A program made the translations under genes and the position numbers. Shown in pieces: positions 8,757 to 18,130 of a stretch of 64,000 bases of DNA; the first letter of the stretch is position 1, and each line of letters opens with the position of its first letter. The stretch comes from Candidatus Eiseniibacteriota bacterium (GTDB lineage Bacteria; Eisenbacteria; RBG-16-71-46): assembly GCA_016215625.1 (NCBI GenBank), contig JACRIW010000075.1:1-64000 (forward strand). Direction: 5' to 3'. The notes under the pieces were generated by a model. That model saw only the letters and a list, made by a program, of their open reading frames with translations. It did not search any database and was not told where the DNA came from.

Positions 8757-10162
8757 GCGGCGCGGCCACCACGCCCGACACGCTCGGGCGTTCCGTTCCG
8801 TCGGCGCTCGTGCGGCTCGCGCTGCCCGTGCTCGCCTCGCAGACGCTGCGGCTCGCGTTCCAGTGGGTGGACGCGCTGTGGGTGCGCGACCTCGGCGTCA
8901 ACGCCACGGCCGCGATCACGACGTCGGTGTTCGTCATGTGGACCGTGTATTCGCTGCACGACGTGTTCGGCATCGGCATCAGCGCCTACGTGAGCCAGCT
9001 GATGGGCGCGGGCGACCGGCCGCGCGCGGGCGTCGCGGCGTGGAAGGGGCTGCAGGCGAGCGCGCTCATGGGACTCGTCGGCGTGGCATTGGGCCTGTTC
9101 GGCGCCGAGGCGATCTTCCGTGCGATGGACCCGAGCGGGCGCATCGTGAAGGAGGGCGCGTCGTACCTCGGCGTCGTGATGCTCGGCGCGCCGTTCATCA
9201 TGGTGTCGCTGTCGTGCGAGAACGTGCTGCGCGCGTGCGGCGACACGCGCACGCCGTTCGTCGTGGACCTGCTCGCGGTCGCGCTCAACGCCGCGCTCGC
9301 GCCCGTGCTCATCTACGGGCTCGGGCCGTTCCCCGCGATGGGCGTGGCGGGCGCCGCGTGGGCGACCGTGTGCGCGCAGGCGCTCATGTTCGCCACCTAC
9401 ATGGCGCTCGCGGCGCGGCGCATGCCGTCGTTCCCGCTCGCGCGCCGCGCGGACGGCCCGCCGGTGCGCGTGCTCGGCATGGCGCGCGTGGGGCTGCCGG
9501 CGGCGCTCATCGGCTCGCTGTTCTCGGTCGTGTACATCGCGTTCGTGCGCTCGGCTTCGGCGCACGGTCCCGCGGCCGCGGCGATGGTCGGAATCGGCAA
9601 CCGCATCGAGGCGATCCAGTTCGTGTTCTCGGCGTCCCTCGGGCTCGCGGCGGCGACGCTGCTCGGCCAGGCGATCGGCGCGAACCGCCCGGATCGCGCG
9701 GCCGAGGTGCTGCGCACGTCGCAGCGCTGGTCGGTGGCGTTCGCCGCCGTCTTCATGGTCGCGATGTACGCCGTGCCCACGTTCTTCCTCGGCATGTTCA
9801 CGGCCGACGCGGGCGTGCTCGAGCTCGGCGTGCCCTACCTGCGCGTGCTCGCGCTCACGGTCGTGGCGACCGGGCTCGAGATCGCGACCGCCGAGGCGAT
9901 CATGGGTTCGGGGCACACGACCGCGATCTCGTGGATCTTCACGGTGGTCTCGCTGCTGCGCATCCCGCTCGCGTTCGCCGTCCCCGCGTGGACGCACTCG
10001 GGGGCCATGGGCATCGTCTGGCTCATCACGGTGAGCTGCTGGGTGCGCACGGCGGCGATCCTCCTGTGGTCGCGGCGCGGCACCTGGAAGCAGGGACTGC
10101 GCGGCGAGCTGCACGGCCCGGCCGAACTGGGCTCCCCGGACGCCCCGGGCGAGGCCCTGTAG
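8753..10162 (+). CDS. MATE-family multidrug/toxic compound exporter
   Basis: 469 aa, twelve hydrophobic segments in two similar halves ('LALPVLASQTLRLAFQWVD', 'MARVGLPAALIGSLFSV'), typical of NorM/DinF-type Na+ or H+ coupled drug antiporters. 'GNRIEAIQFVFSASLG' and 'AATLLGQAIGANRP' are characteristic MATE segments in the second half. GTG start chosen because it overlaps the CPBP stop and gives a full N-terminus. The C-terminal 35 residues are a hydrophilic cytoplasmic tail. Substrate unknown. Confidence 0.92.
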   Translation: MSGAATTPDTLGRSVPSALVRLALPVLASQTLRLAFQWVDALWVRDLGVNATAAITTSVFVMWTVYSLHDVFGIGISAYVSQLMGAGDRPRAGVAAWKGLQASALMGLVGVALGLFGAEAIFRAMDPSGRIVKEGASYLGVVMLGAPFIMVSLSCENVLRACGDTRTPFVVDLLAVALNAALAPVLIYGLGPFPAMGVAGAAWATVCAQALMFATYMALAARRMPSFPLARRADGPPVRVLGMARVGLPAALIGSLFSVVYIAFVRSASAHGPAAAAMVGIGNRIEAIQFVFSASLGLAAATLLGQAIGANRPDRAAEVLRTSQRWSVAFAAVFMVAMYAVPTFFLGMFTADAGVLELGVPYLRVLALTVVATGLEIATAEAIMGSGHTTAISWIFTVVSLLRIPLAFAVPAWTHSGAMGIVWLITVSCWVRTAAILLWSRRGTWKQGLRGELHGPAELGSPDAPGEAL

Positions 10163-10224
10163 GCCCCACGGAGCGGTACCACCGGCCCGTCGCGCCCGGC
10201 TGGCGGAAGCCCGAGACTCCCGAC

Positions 10225-10230
10225 TAGACT
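10225..10230 (+). promoter_or_regulatory. Putative -10 element before the AIF-like gene
   Basis: TAGACT followed by CCCCGCCC, 42 bases before the ATG at 10273, which also has a GGAAAGG Shine-Dalgarno. It matches the TANNNT + C/G-rich pattern seen before several other genes in the window. No convincing -35. Confidence 0.35.
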
Positions 10231-10272
10231 CCCCGCCCTCGCAGCCCGGGCCACGCATCCGGAAAGGACGGC

Positions 10273-11484
10273 ATGCACTATCGCTACGTGATCGTGGGAG
10301 GAGGCCTCGCGGCCGCCTCCGCCATCGAAGGCATCCGCTCGCAGGATGCCGACGGCTCGATCCTGCTCTTTTCGCGCGAGAACCACCTGCCGTACCGGCG
10401 CACGCCCCTGACCAAGGAGATGTGGTCCGGCGGCATGAAGCTCGAGGACCTCGCCGTGCACCCGGAGGGGTTCTACGAGGCGAACAAGGTGGACGTGCGG
10501 CTGCGCCGCGAGATCGTCGAGATGGACTCCGAGCACAAGATCCTCTGGGACGATCGCGGCGACAGCGTGGGCTTCGACCACGCGCTGCTCGTGACCGGCT
10601 GCCGTCCGCGGCGGCTGCAGGCGCAGGGCGCCGACAGCCCGAGCGTGCGCTACTTCCGGGCGCTCGAGGACTTCCTCGCGCTCGAGCAGTCCATGGACCA
10701 CATCTCGCACGTGACCACGGTCGGCGGGGGCTTCGTCGCGCTCGAACTCACGGCGACGCTGCGCGGGCTCGGCAAGGAAGTCACGATGATCTTCCCCGAG
10801 GAGTGGCCGCTGCACCGCATCCTGCCGCGCGAGCTCGGGCTCGCCGTCGTGGACTACCTGCGGAGCATGGACGTCGAGACCGTCTCGGGCGAGACGATCG
10901 TCGAGGTGACCGAGGAAGGGAACGGCATCGTGCGCGGCCGCACGTACGGCGGAAACACGCTCGCGACGCAGGTGATCCTCGTGGACCAGGGCTCCGAGGC
11001 GCAGGTGGATCTCGCCGAGGCCGCCAATCTCGACACGGACGACGGCATCGTCGTGGACGAGTACGGCCGCTGCTCGCGCCCGGGCTTCTGGGCGGCGGGC
11101 GACGTCGCCGAGTTCCCGTACCTCGCACTGGGGCAGCTCGAGCGCGTCGAGGGCGCGGAGCACGCCGAGAAGCACGGCTTCTGCGTGGGCGCGAACATGG
11201 CCGGCGCGGGCGTGCCGTACACGCACCTGCCGCTCAAGTGGTTCCGCATCGGCGAGCAGCAGTTCGAGGGCGTGGGCGAGCTGCACGCGCGGCTCGACAC
11301 CGAGATGGTGTGGGTCGAGGAAGGGCGCGAGGGCATCGTGTTCTACCTGCGCGACGACGTCGTGCGCGGCGTGCTGCTGTGCAACGCGTCCGAGCGGCTC
11401 GAGTGGGCGCGCGCGCTGATCGTGGAAGCGCGCCCGATGTCGCGCGACGAACGCGCGGCGCTGATCACGCCGGCGAAGGCCTAG
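10273..11484 (+). CDS. AIF-like FAD/NAD(P)-dependent oxidoreductase
   Basis: 403 aa pyridine-nucleotide-disulfide-oxidoreductase fold. N-terminal FAD motif 'VIVGGGLAAASAIEGIR' (G9-G10-G11), 'LPYRRTPLTKEMW' (the PYxRPPLSKELW-like FAD loop of AIF), NAD motif 'VTTVGGGFVALELTATLRGLG', and 'GFWAAGDVAEFP' that binds FAD near the C-terminus. Closest in layout to apoptosis-inducing-factor-type and rubredoxin/ferredoxin-reductase flavoproteins. No redox-active CxxC. It stands alone; its stop shares the palindrome CTAG (11481-11484) with the stop of the convergent gene. Confidence 0.85.
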   Translation: MHYRYVIVGGGLAAASAIEGIRSQDADGSILLFSRENHLPYRRTPLTKEMWSGGMKLEDLAVHPEGFYEANKVDVRLRREIVEMDSEHKILWDDRGDSVGFDHALLVTGCRPRRLQAQGADSPSVRYFRALEDFLALEQSMDHISHVTTVGGGFVALELTATLRGLGKEVTMIFPEEWPLHRILPRELGLAVVDYLRSMDVETVSGETIVEVTEEGNGIVRGRTYGGNTLATQVILVDQGSEAQVDLAEAANLDTDDGIVVDEYGRCSRPGFWAAGDVAEFPYLALGQLERVEGAEHAEKHGFCVGANMAGAGVPYTHLPLKWFRIGEQQFEGVGELHARLDTEMVWVEEGREGIVFYLRDDVVRGVLLCNASERLEWARALIVEARPMSRDERAALITPAKA

Positions 11485-13499
11485 TCGACGATCACGACGC
11501 GCGACGTGGCTTGATGCGTGCCCTGCGTGAGCCGCGCCCAGTAGAGCCCAGCACGCAGCTCGTGCGCTTCGTCGAGAGTGACCGTGTGCGCGCCGAGGCC
11601 GAGCGCACTGAGGTCGCGCACGGCCACGCAGCGGCCCTGCGCGTCGAACAGCTCGAGCCTGGCGGGGGCGCGCTCGGCGAGGGAATAGGCGATCGCGAGC
11701 TTGCGGCGCGAAGAGGGGTTCGGCGTGGCGCCCTTGAGCGCGAAAGGCGTTGCCGCGGGCACCGTGATCGTCGCGACGGCGGTGGTGCGTGACTGGCCGT
11801 CGCTCGCGTAGCGCACTCGATACTCGTACGTGGCGCCGGGCGAGACGTCACGATCTTCGTAGTGAAGGCGGCCCTCGCGGTCGGCGGTCAGATCGGCGAG
11901 TCGTCGCCACAAGCCCTCGGGCTCGCGGCGTTCGAGCGATGCGGACGACAGCGATGCATCAGCGCCCGCCCAATCGAGCGTCACGCGGTCAGGCTGCGCG
12001 TCGTGCGAGGCGAGCGACAGCTCCGTGGCGACGATGCCGTTGGCGGTGATGCGCTGAACGTAGGTGTTGTAATAACCGTTTCGAGAATCATCCCAGCACA
12101 CGATCGCGCTGCCCGGCAGTGACTGGATCAGGTGCGGGTTCTCCTGGCTGTCGAAAGGTCCCGTAGGAGGGCAAACGAGCAAGCCTGTCGGCCCAGACGG
12201 GGAGTCGAAGTCTCCCGCCGCATTGACGTGTTGAACGTACACACGCCAACCGCTCGCTGTCTGGATCTCACAGGAGACGAAGAGCCCACCGAGTTGGTCG
12301 CTCGCGACTTCGGAGAGGTCGGCGTAGCCATCGATGCCGAACATTCGTTTGCCGTTCAGCGGCCAGCCGGGCGCAATAGAGCCGTCCGCGAGGACGTGCT
12401 GGGCGTGCACCGTGAATCCCTGCGGCCCTGAGTACTCCCAGACGACAAAGACGCCACCAGTAGAGTCGGGCACGACGTGTGGCACTTCCTGCGGGTAGTC
12501 CCAGACGCAGACGGGCAGCCCCAGCGACGGCCATCCGGCCGCAAGAGAGCCGTCCGCATTCACGCGCTGGAGATAGATATCCGCGCCGAACTCGGCCTGG
12601 TCCCACGGTTGCCCCGCGCGGCTGCGTGCGTCCACCCATGCGACGTACACGCCGGAGCCACCATCGGTCGTGATCGCGGGCTGCGTTTGGATGCCGGGCG
12701 CGGAAGTGATCGAGAAGCCCTGGGCGGGCCAGCCTGCGGCGGGATCACCGAGACCGTCGATGCGAGCGACGTAGACGTTCGCCTCGGCGCCGATCTGATC
12801 GGAGACGTAGGTTGTCCATGCGCCGTCGGCTCGATCGGAAACCAGCACTGGTCTCTGCCCCTGCACCTGCTGCCCAGTGCCGGCCACAAAGGTGCGGCCG
12901 GTTGTCGGCCATCCCGATGCCGCCCTACCACTGCTGTCAAGATGTTGAAGCCAGATGTCCGAGTTGTTGCCGACGCTCTGTAGAAAGGCGAACAGGTTCC
13001 CGCCGTCCGCCGTGGCAATCACGCCTGTGACCCCCTGGTGTGAACCGAACGCCGCTAGTATTGGCGCACCCGACCATTCGCCGGGGACTGGTGCTCCCGC
13101 GGAAGTGTAGCGCGCGACATGAGCGCGAGCGTCGAGATCGTAGACGATGTAGGCAAGGGTGAAGGAGCCATCTGCGTTGCCAATACCTGCGTTTGGAAAA
13201 TCCGCCCAAGCTGATTGGGAGATCGGTATCCCATCGACGGGCCAACCCACGGGCCGACTCCCGTCCGCAGCAACTCGGAAGATCCGCAGATTCCAGGACA
13301 TCGTGCCGTACTGAGATCCATCAGCAAGTGCGAAGAACGCGCCGTCGTGGCCGTCGCTCGTCATGACGGGGTAGCGATTCTCAACGAGAGTGCTCAGTCG
13401 AAGTCCATTCGCGGGCCACTCCGCTCGGGCGGAGGCCACGAAGGCGAGCAGGAGCAACAGGCAACCGATGGGCGGGATGGAGCGCCGGAGGTTGATCAT
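11481..13499 (-). CDS. Secreted repeat protein with FlgD/T9SS-like C-terminal domain
   Basis: 672 aa. Signal peptide MINLRRSIPPIGCLLLLLAFVASARA. The body holds six to seven copies of a roughly 55-80-residue unit of the form 'Q.V.ADGS.A.GWP..G', suggesting a beta-propeller-like fold, then an Ig/Fn3-like domain ('LERREPEGLWRRLADL') and a C-terminal domain 'PNPSSRRKLAIAYSLAERA...LELFDAQGR...GLYWARL' of the FlgD-Ig / type IX sorting type. Likely exported and surface-anchored or released; no enzymatic motif seen. Start at ATG 13499 has no Shine-Dalgarno but TACACT lies 6 bases upstream. It is a paralogue of the protein at 49139-50983. Confidence 0.8.
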   Translation of the reverse strand: MINLRRSIPPIGCLLLLLAFVASARAEWPANGLRLSTLVENRYPVMTSDGHDGAFFALADGSQYGTMSWNLRIFRVAADGSRPVGWPVDGIPISQSAWADFPNAGIGNADGSFTLAYIVYDLDARAHVARYTSAGAPVPGEWSGAPILAAFGSHQGVTGVIATADGGNLFAFLQSVGNNSDIWLQHLDSSGRAASGWPTTGRTFVAGTGQQVQGQRPVLVSDRADGAWTTYVSDQIGAEANVYVARIDGLGDPAAGWPAQGFSITSAPGIQTQPAITTDGGSGVYVAWVDARSRAGQPWDQAEFGADIYLQRVNADGSLAAGWPSLGLPVCVWDYPQEVPHVVPDSTGGVFVVWEYSGPQGFTVHAQHVLADGSIAPGWPLNGKRMFGIDGYADLSEVASDQLGGLFVSCEIQTASGWRVYVQHVNAAGDFDSPSGPTGLLVCPPTGPFDSQENPHLIQSLPGSAIVCWDDSRNGYYNTYVQRITANGIVATELSLASHDAQPDRVTLDWAGADASLSSASLERREPEGLWRRLADLTADREGRLHYEDRDVSPGATYEYRVRYASDGQSRTTAVATITVPAATPFALKGATPNPSSRRKLAIAYSLAERAPARLELFDAQGRCVAVRDLSALGLGAHTVTLDEAHELRAGLYWARLTQGTHQATSRVVIVD

Positions 13500-13653
13500 G
13501 AGGAAAGTGTAGGGGGTGCTCCGAGGCAGGGTCCATAACTTTCTCTTGACCCCCCCCCATGACATCTCGTATTTCTCCCGCCGCGCAGGGCTGCCTTCCC
13601 CCGGCCTGCAATCGAACGCTGATTCGTATTGCACCTCTGTTGGGGAGGGCCGA
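13500..13653. promoter_or_regulatory. Divergent intergenic region with a poly-C tract
   Basis: Minus strand: TACACT (13511 to 13506) only 6 bases before the ATG at 13499, predicting a leaderless mRNA. Plus strand: nine C in a row (13550-13558) preceded by TTCTCTTGA, then about 95 bases to the ATG at 13654. Homopolymers between divergent surface-protein genes can alter promoter spacing by slippage; here this is only a possibility. Confidence 0.4.
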
Positions 13654-15231
13654 ATGCCCCGCCGCCGCGTTGTTCTCGCCTGCCTGCTGGCTGGTCTTGC
13701 CACCGCCGCCAGTGTTTCCGCGACGATCCTGCATCCGGGCAAATGGACGCAGAACGCTCAAGTCCACCGCGTGTTCGCGACCGCCGTGAACCTGATGCTG
13801 TTACCGGGCACGGATCCCACGAACCCCGTCCAGAGCCAAATCCTATGGTGGGCCGACGACCACTCAGCGCCCATCGTTGGTGAGCCAGATGGAAACCATG
13901 GCGGCCGCTTCGACTGGTGGCCGGATTCGGACGCCTCGCTCAACTCAGGCAACTTCCCGGACACCACTCATGGCCCCAGTGGAACGTTCGTGTCAGACGT
14001 CCTCGAAGAGACGGGATTCAACATCTTCTGTAGCGGTCTCGGACATCTCCCGTCTGGCCTAGGGTTCGTCGTGGGCGGTACGACGGAGGCAGAAAACGGC
14101 GAGACGAGGGCGGCAACCTATGACCCGGTGACGAAGCAGTGGACGGTCCTGACCGGACAGATGCAGGCCGGGCGCTGGTACCCGACTGCCACGACGCTGC
14201 CGGACGGCCGCATGCTCATCACTACTTCCGGCAGCCAGTATCGCCACGTCTGGATGTTCGGCGGCGCCGAGAACGACATCCAACTTCAACGTATGCCCGT
14301 ATCGCACACGAAGGGTTGGGAGCTGGGAGTGATTCCGAGCTTCGACTCCTACGTGTCATGGGCCGCGCGCGTTCCTCCCGTGCCCAGGCGAGGGCACACG
14401 GCGAGCTTTTCACTCGGTAGTCGGCAGGCCATCTTTGGAGGGCAGAAGTCAGATGGCAGCGGCATGTTGAACGACCTGTGGCTTCTTGCGCGCGATGAAA
14501 ACCAAGGGGGCTCAAACTACCAGTACCTCTGGCACCGTCGCACGCCGGCAACTGAATCGCCTGTGTCGCCTACGGCTCGTGCTTTTCATTCGGCGGTCTC
14601 GCCGAACGACGGCGAAATGGTCATCTTCGGCGGGCTCTCGGTTACGCAGCAGGCTCTCAACGATGTCTGGGGCGTGACGCTCAAGAACAACAGCACGGAG
14701 GCGTACTGGATCAATCGCCTGCCTACCGCCTCCAGCGAACCATTCCCTGCTCGCTTTGGTCAGGCTGTGGTCTGGCACAAGGACCCAAGCAACGTGGTCG
14801 CGAATGACTGCGCGTACGTTTACGGCGGAAGCGGTAACCTCGGGAGCCTGCCGACAGATAACGCGGTCTACCGAATGAAACTCGTCGGGACCGATCAAGT
14901 GGAATGGACGAAGTGCACGGTCGAGAACCCGACGGTCGGCCCCGGTCCGCGCATGTTCATGGCGACCGGGCTCATCAATCGTGCTCGAGTTGCGAACGGC
15001 CCCGAGATCAACGGTATGGTCGTGTACGGTGGACGCACGTTCGAAAATCAGGTGTCCGACTCGCTCTTCGTGCTCTGGATTACTGGGCCGACAACCGTCC
15101 GCTGGCAGCCAGTCGCACAGTCCGGCACGCGCCCCCCCCGGGCTGGAGAACGCGGGAGGCGCGGCCACAGAGAACTCGGCGGAGTTCTGGCTGTCGGGAG
15201 GAAAGACGGCCGATGGAACCGCGAAACGTGA
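13654..15231 (+). CDS. Copper-radical oxidase (galactose oxidase-like), N-terminal part; frameshifted
   Basis: Start ATG 13654 with GGGGAGGG upstream; signal peptide MPRRRVVLACLLAGLATAASVSA. Homology to galactose oxidase/GlxA runs to about 15131, after which the frame is wrong and stops at 15231. Cys126 ('NIFCSGLG') and Tyr176 ('GRWYPTATTLPDG') match the Cys228 and Tyr272 that form the thioether redox cofactor of galactose oxidase. From about residue 240 to 480 there are four to five extra Kelch repeats ('HTASFSLGSRQAIFGG', 'FHSAVSPNDGEMVIFGG', 'FGQAVVWH...YVYGG'), not present at this place in known galactose oxidases. The eight-C run at 15132-15139 is the likely frameshift site; removing one C restores 'SGTRPPGLENAGG'. 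Confidence 0.75.
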   Translation: MPRRRVVLACLLAGLATAASVSATILHPGKWTQNAQVHRVFATAVNLMLLPGTDPTNPVQSQILWWADDHSAPIVGEPDGNHGGRFDWWPDSDASLNSGNFPDTTHGPSGTFVSDVLEETGFNIFCSGLGHLPSGLGFVVGGTTEAENGETRAATYDPVTKQWTVLTGQMQAGRWYPTATTLPDGRMLITTSGSQYRHVWMFGGAENDIQLQRMPVSHTKGWELGVIPSFDSYVSWAARVPPVPRRGHTASFSLGSRQAIFGGQKSDGSGMLNDLWLLARDENQGGSNYQYLWHRRTPATESPVSPTARAFHSAVSPNDGEMVIFGGLSVTQQALNDVWGVTLKNNSTEAYWINRLPTASSEPFPARFGQAVVWHKDPSNVVANDCAYVYGGSGNLGSLPTDNAVYRMKLVGTDQVEWTKCTVENPTVGPGPRMFMATGLINRARVANGPEINGMVVYGGRTFENQVSDSLFVLWITGPTTVRWQPVAQSGTRPPRAGERGRRGHRELGGVLAVGRKDGRWNRET

Positions 15232-15965
15232 GGTCTTCTCGTTCGACTCGCACGTCTACTTCGGCGCGAACGGCGAAAACACGTTAGCCGCGACCTGGGC
15301 CCACCGATCCGACGCGGCACAGCCGGTCTGGGGGCACACGTTCGTCCCGCACGAGGTCGAACTGTTCACACGCGTCTCGGAGATCTGCGATCCGACGGCC
15401 ACGACTGCCGCACAGCAGTTCCAGGCGCTCCCGTCGGCTCCGCTCGCGCAGGACTGGTACCCGCACATGTTCACGGTGCCGAGTGCGGCCGGTGGACCGA
15501 ATCGCGTGTTCTTCGCGGGGCCCGTGCTTCGTGACTGCCGCTGGCTGACGTTGAACGGCGCGAGCAGCGCGTGGAGCGCCCCCTTGGTCTCGGACTCGCT
15601 GGCCGGCATCCGCGGTGGGGCCTCGGTCATGTACCGCCCGGGGAAGATCTTGAAATGCGGCAGCAGGGACACGGACGGCATCGGCGACGCAGTCGGCACG
15701 ACGCGCCTCCTCGACCTGAACGCGCTCAATCCCTCGACCCCTGCGTGGACGGGCGCGTCGAAATGGACCGCATCTGGCTCCATGATCTCCCGTGTGAACC
15801 ACAACCTGGTTCTCATGCCCGACGGCAAGGTCATCGTGGTCGGCGGAACGGGCTACATCACGAACGGCCGAAACGATCTGCCGCGCACCCAGCCCGAAAT
15901 ATGGGACCCCGATGCGAACAATGGCGCGGGGGCGTGGGAAGGCGCTGGTACCTCGACGCGAGCAG
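15140..15965 (+). pseudogene. Copper-radical oxidase, middle part in the shifted frame
   Basis: This stretch continues the same protein one frame over ('GLENAGGAATENSAEFWLSGG' to 'EIWDPDANNGAGAWEGAG'). It contains 'DWYPHMFTVPS...NRVFFAGP' and 'HNLVLMPDGKVIVVGG', further propeller blades of the galactose oxidase domain. It has no start signal of its own. Around 15925-15965 (near GCGCGGGGGCGTGG) the frame must shift back by one missing base to read 'WYLDASSIIRGYHSSALLLP'. Either the gene is truly inactivated or the two breaks are assembly errors in homopolymers. Confidence 0.65.
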
Positions 15966-18060
15966 CATCATTCGTGGCTACCACTCGAGTGCGCTGTTGC
16001 TTCCGGACGGCCGGATCCTCTGTGCGGGTGGCAACGCGACGACGTCCAACGCGCTCATCGGCGATCCTCACCACGGCGATCAGCACAAGCTCGACCTCTA
16101 TTCGCCGCCTTACCTGTTCACTCTCTCCGGGCAGCCGGCTCCGCGGCCGACGATCGTCTCCGCGCCGCGTCGTGCCGCGTTCGGCGAGCGGATCGTCGTG
16201 ACTCAGTCGGGCAACGGATCCGCTTCGAGGATGACGCTCGTTCGTCCGGGCGCGGTCACGCACGGCTTCGACGAGAATCAGCGATTCATCGAGCTGGCAT
16301 TTCACTACGACTTCACCAATGCCTCGGGTGAACGAGTCCATCACGTGACATTGCCAGCCGACTCTGCGGTCGCGCCTCCCGGCGAGTACATGCTGTTCGT
16401 GCTCAATAAAGCCGGAACACCCTCCATCGCGCGCTGGCTGCGAATCAACAATCGCAACGGTCAGACGATGCCCCCTTCGGCCATCACCGACCTGACGAAG
16501 AGTTGCAGCGATGGTGTGACTCTGGACCTGCAGTGGAGCCCGCCCGCGGCCGACGCGGGCGCAGCGATTGGCGCTCCTGCGGCAGAATACGAGCTGCGCT
16601 ACTCGACCACAGTGCCGCTGACCGACGGCAACTTCACGACTGCAGGCACGCTGGTCGCGGGACTGGACGAGCCCGGCGACCCTCTGGCGTCGAATCCTGA
16701 TCGCCGAGTCGGGATCACGCTCGGCAACCTCGCCCAGCCCAAGACGTACCGCTTCCGCATTCGTTCGAGGAACTACTCCAGCGGCAGCGGCGTGTGGTCC
16801 GCGCTGAGCAACGAGCTCGTCTTCACACAGCACGACGAGGACTGCGGTGGCGCTGGTGGTGGCGGTGGCGGCTTCTACGATGGAGGGTTCACGGCGAACC
16901 GTACCGGCCGCACCGTCGCACTGCGTCGTCCCGGCGGTGGTAGCACCGACACCAGCTTCGTCGAGAACACACTGCTGCCGGTTATCCGGCTCGGCTCAAT
17001 GGCGACTGACCGCGTGCGGTTGCCCAACGGACCAAAGTGGGAGGGCGCAACCGGTCGCGTGCGGTTGAGCCGCGCCGGTACGCTGGGCACGGAGTTCGAA
17101 GGCGTGCAGCTCGTGGCCGTGGATCACGCGACCGAAGACGAGGTCTTCGTCCGCGGCGGCGAGTTTGTCGCGGGCACGGTCGAGCCTGTCGTGTCGGTGC
17201 ACCACGCGGACGGTCGCGACCTGACCGCAAGCCTCGCGTCGGGCGAGGGCTTCGAAGGCCGTGACGGCGACACGTTGTACGTCGACGTTCAACATCACGA
17301 GCCGGGCACGCTCGTGCTGTCCAGCAGCAAGTCGCAGCTGGTCAAGTTCCCGGACGTGACCGGCATTCGTATCTCCACCGAAACGAGCAGCGGCTGGGTG
17401 GAGATCGGCCACCACAACCCTCGCAAGCGCGTCTCCGACGAAGCGTTCGCGGCCCCGGCGCTCGATCACGTGCGGCTCATTTTCATGGGCGAGCACAAGC
17501 TCGAAGGTGTCGCGCGCCTCGTGCCAGGTGGTGGCGTGCGAGTGCAACACGTCGCACCGACGTCAGTGACGCATTCCCAGTGGGGCGACGTCACGAGCAT
17601 GGTGGCTTCGGGCGAAGGTCTACCGCTGCAGGGCGGCGAGAGCGCGTACGCCGAGTTCCCGTACAGCGAGGCGCCGGTGGACACGGTGCGCGACTGGTAC
17701 CTCGAGGTGACGGGCTCGCACTTCCAGGGCGGAGGCGCGGCGATCGCGGCGCGCATGTCGGGAGCGGACGAAGCGACACCGACCCGGTTCGCACTCGCGC
17801 CCGGCAGTCCCAATCCATTCCACGGCAGCACGCGGCTGGCGTTCGAGCTTCCGGTGCGCGCCAAGGTGCGGCTCGAAGTGTTCGACGTGACCGGGCGCCG
17901 CGTCGCGACGCCAGTGGATGCTTCGTATGCCGCGGGTCGGCCTTCGGTCGAGTGGGCCCGCGTCGGCGCCGACGGTCGCCCGGTCGCGGCGGGCGTATTC
18001 CTCTGCCGTATGACCGCGGGCGAGTTCCGCGCGGAACGGAGGCTCGTGCTGGTCAAGTAG
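15945..18060 (+). CDS. Copper-radical oxidase, C-terminal part with Fn3 and FlgD-like sorting domain
   Basis: Begins inside the last propeller blade with 'RGYHSSALLLPDGRILCAGG'; Tyr (15979) and His (15982) match the axial Tyr495 and His496 of galactose oxidase. The DUF1929-type early-set Ig domain follows and supplies the third copper ligand, His at 16261 ('VTHGFDENQRF', compare His581). Then a fibronectin-III domain ('AITDLTKSCSDGVTLDLQWSPP'), a Gly-rich linker, a variable region, and a C-terminal FlgD/T9SS-like domain ('ALAPGSPNPFHGSTRLAFEL...LEVFDVTGRR'). Stop at 18060. No good start codon with Shine-Dalgarno at its 5' end, in line with its being a fragment of one gene from 13654. Confidence 0.75.
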
Positions 18061-18080
18061 TGAAGGCCGAGACACAGAAA

Positions 18081-18110
18081 CGGGCCCGGTCGATCACTCG
18101 ACCGGGCCCG
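18081..18110. terminator. Bidirectional terminator
   Basis: Perfect 13-bp inverted repeat (CGGGCCCGGTCGA arm) with a 4-base TCAC loop, midway between the convergent stops at 18060 (+) and 18131 (-). Confidence 0.8.
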
Positions 18111-18130
18111 TGGTGTGCGTGGTGGGTGCT

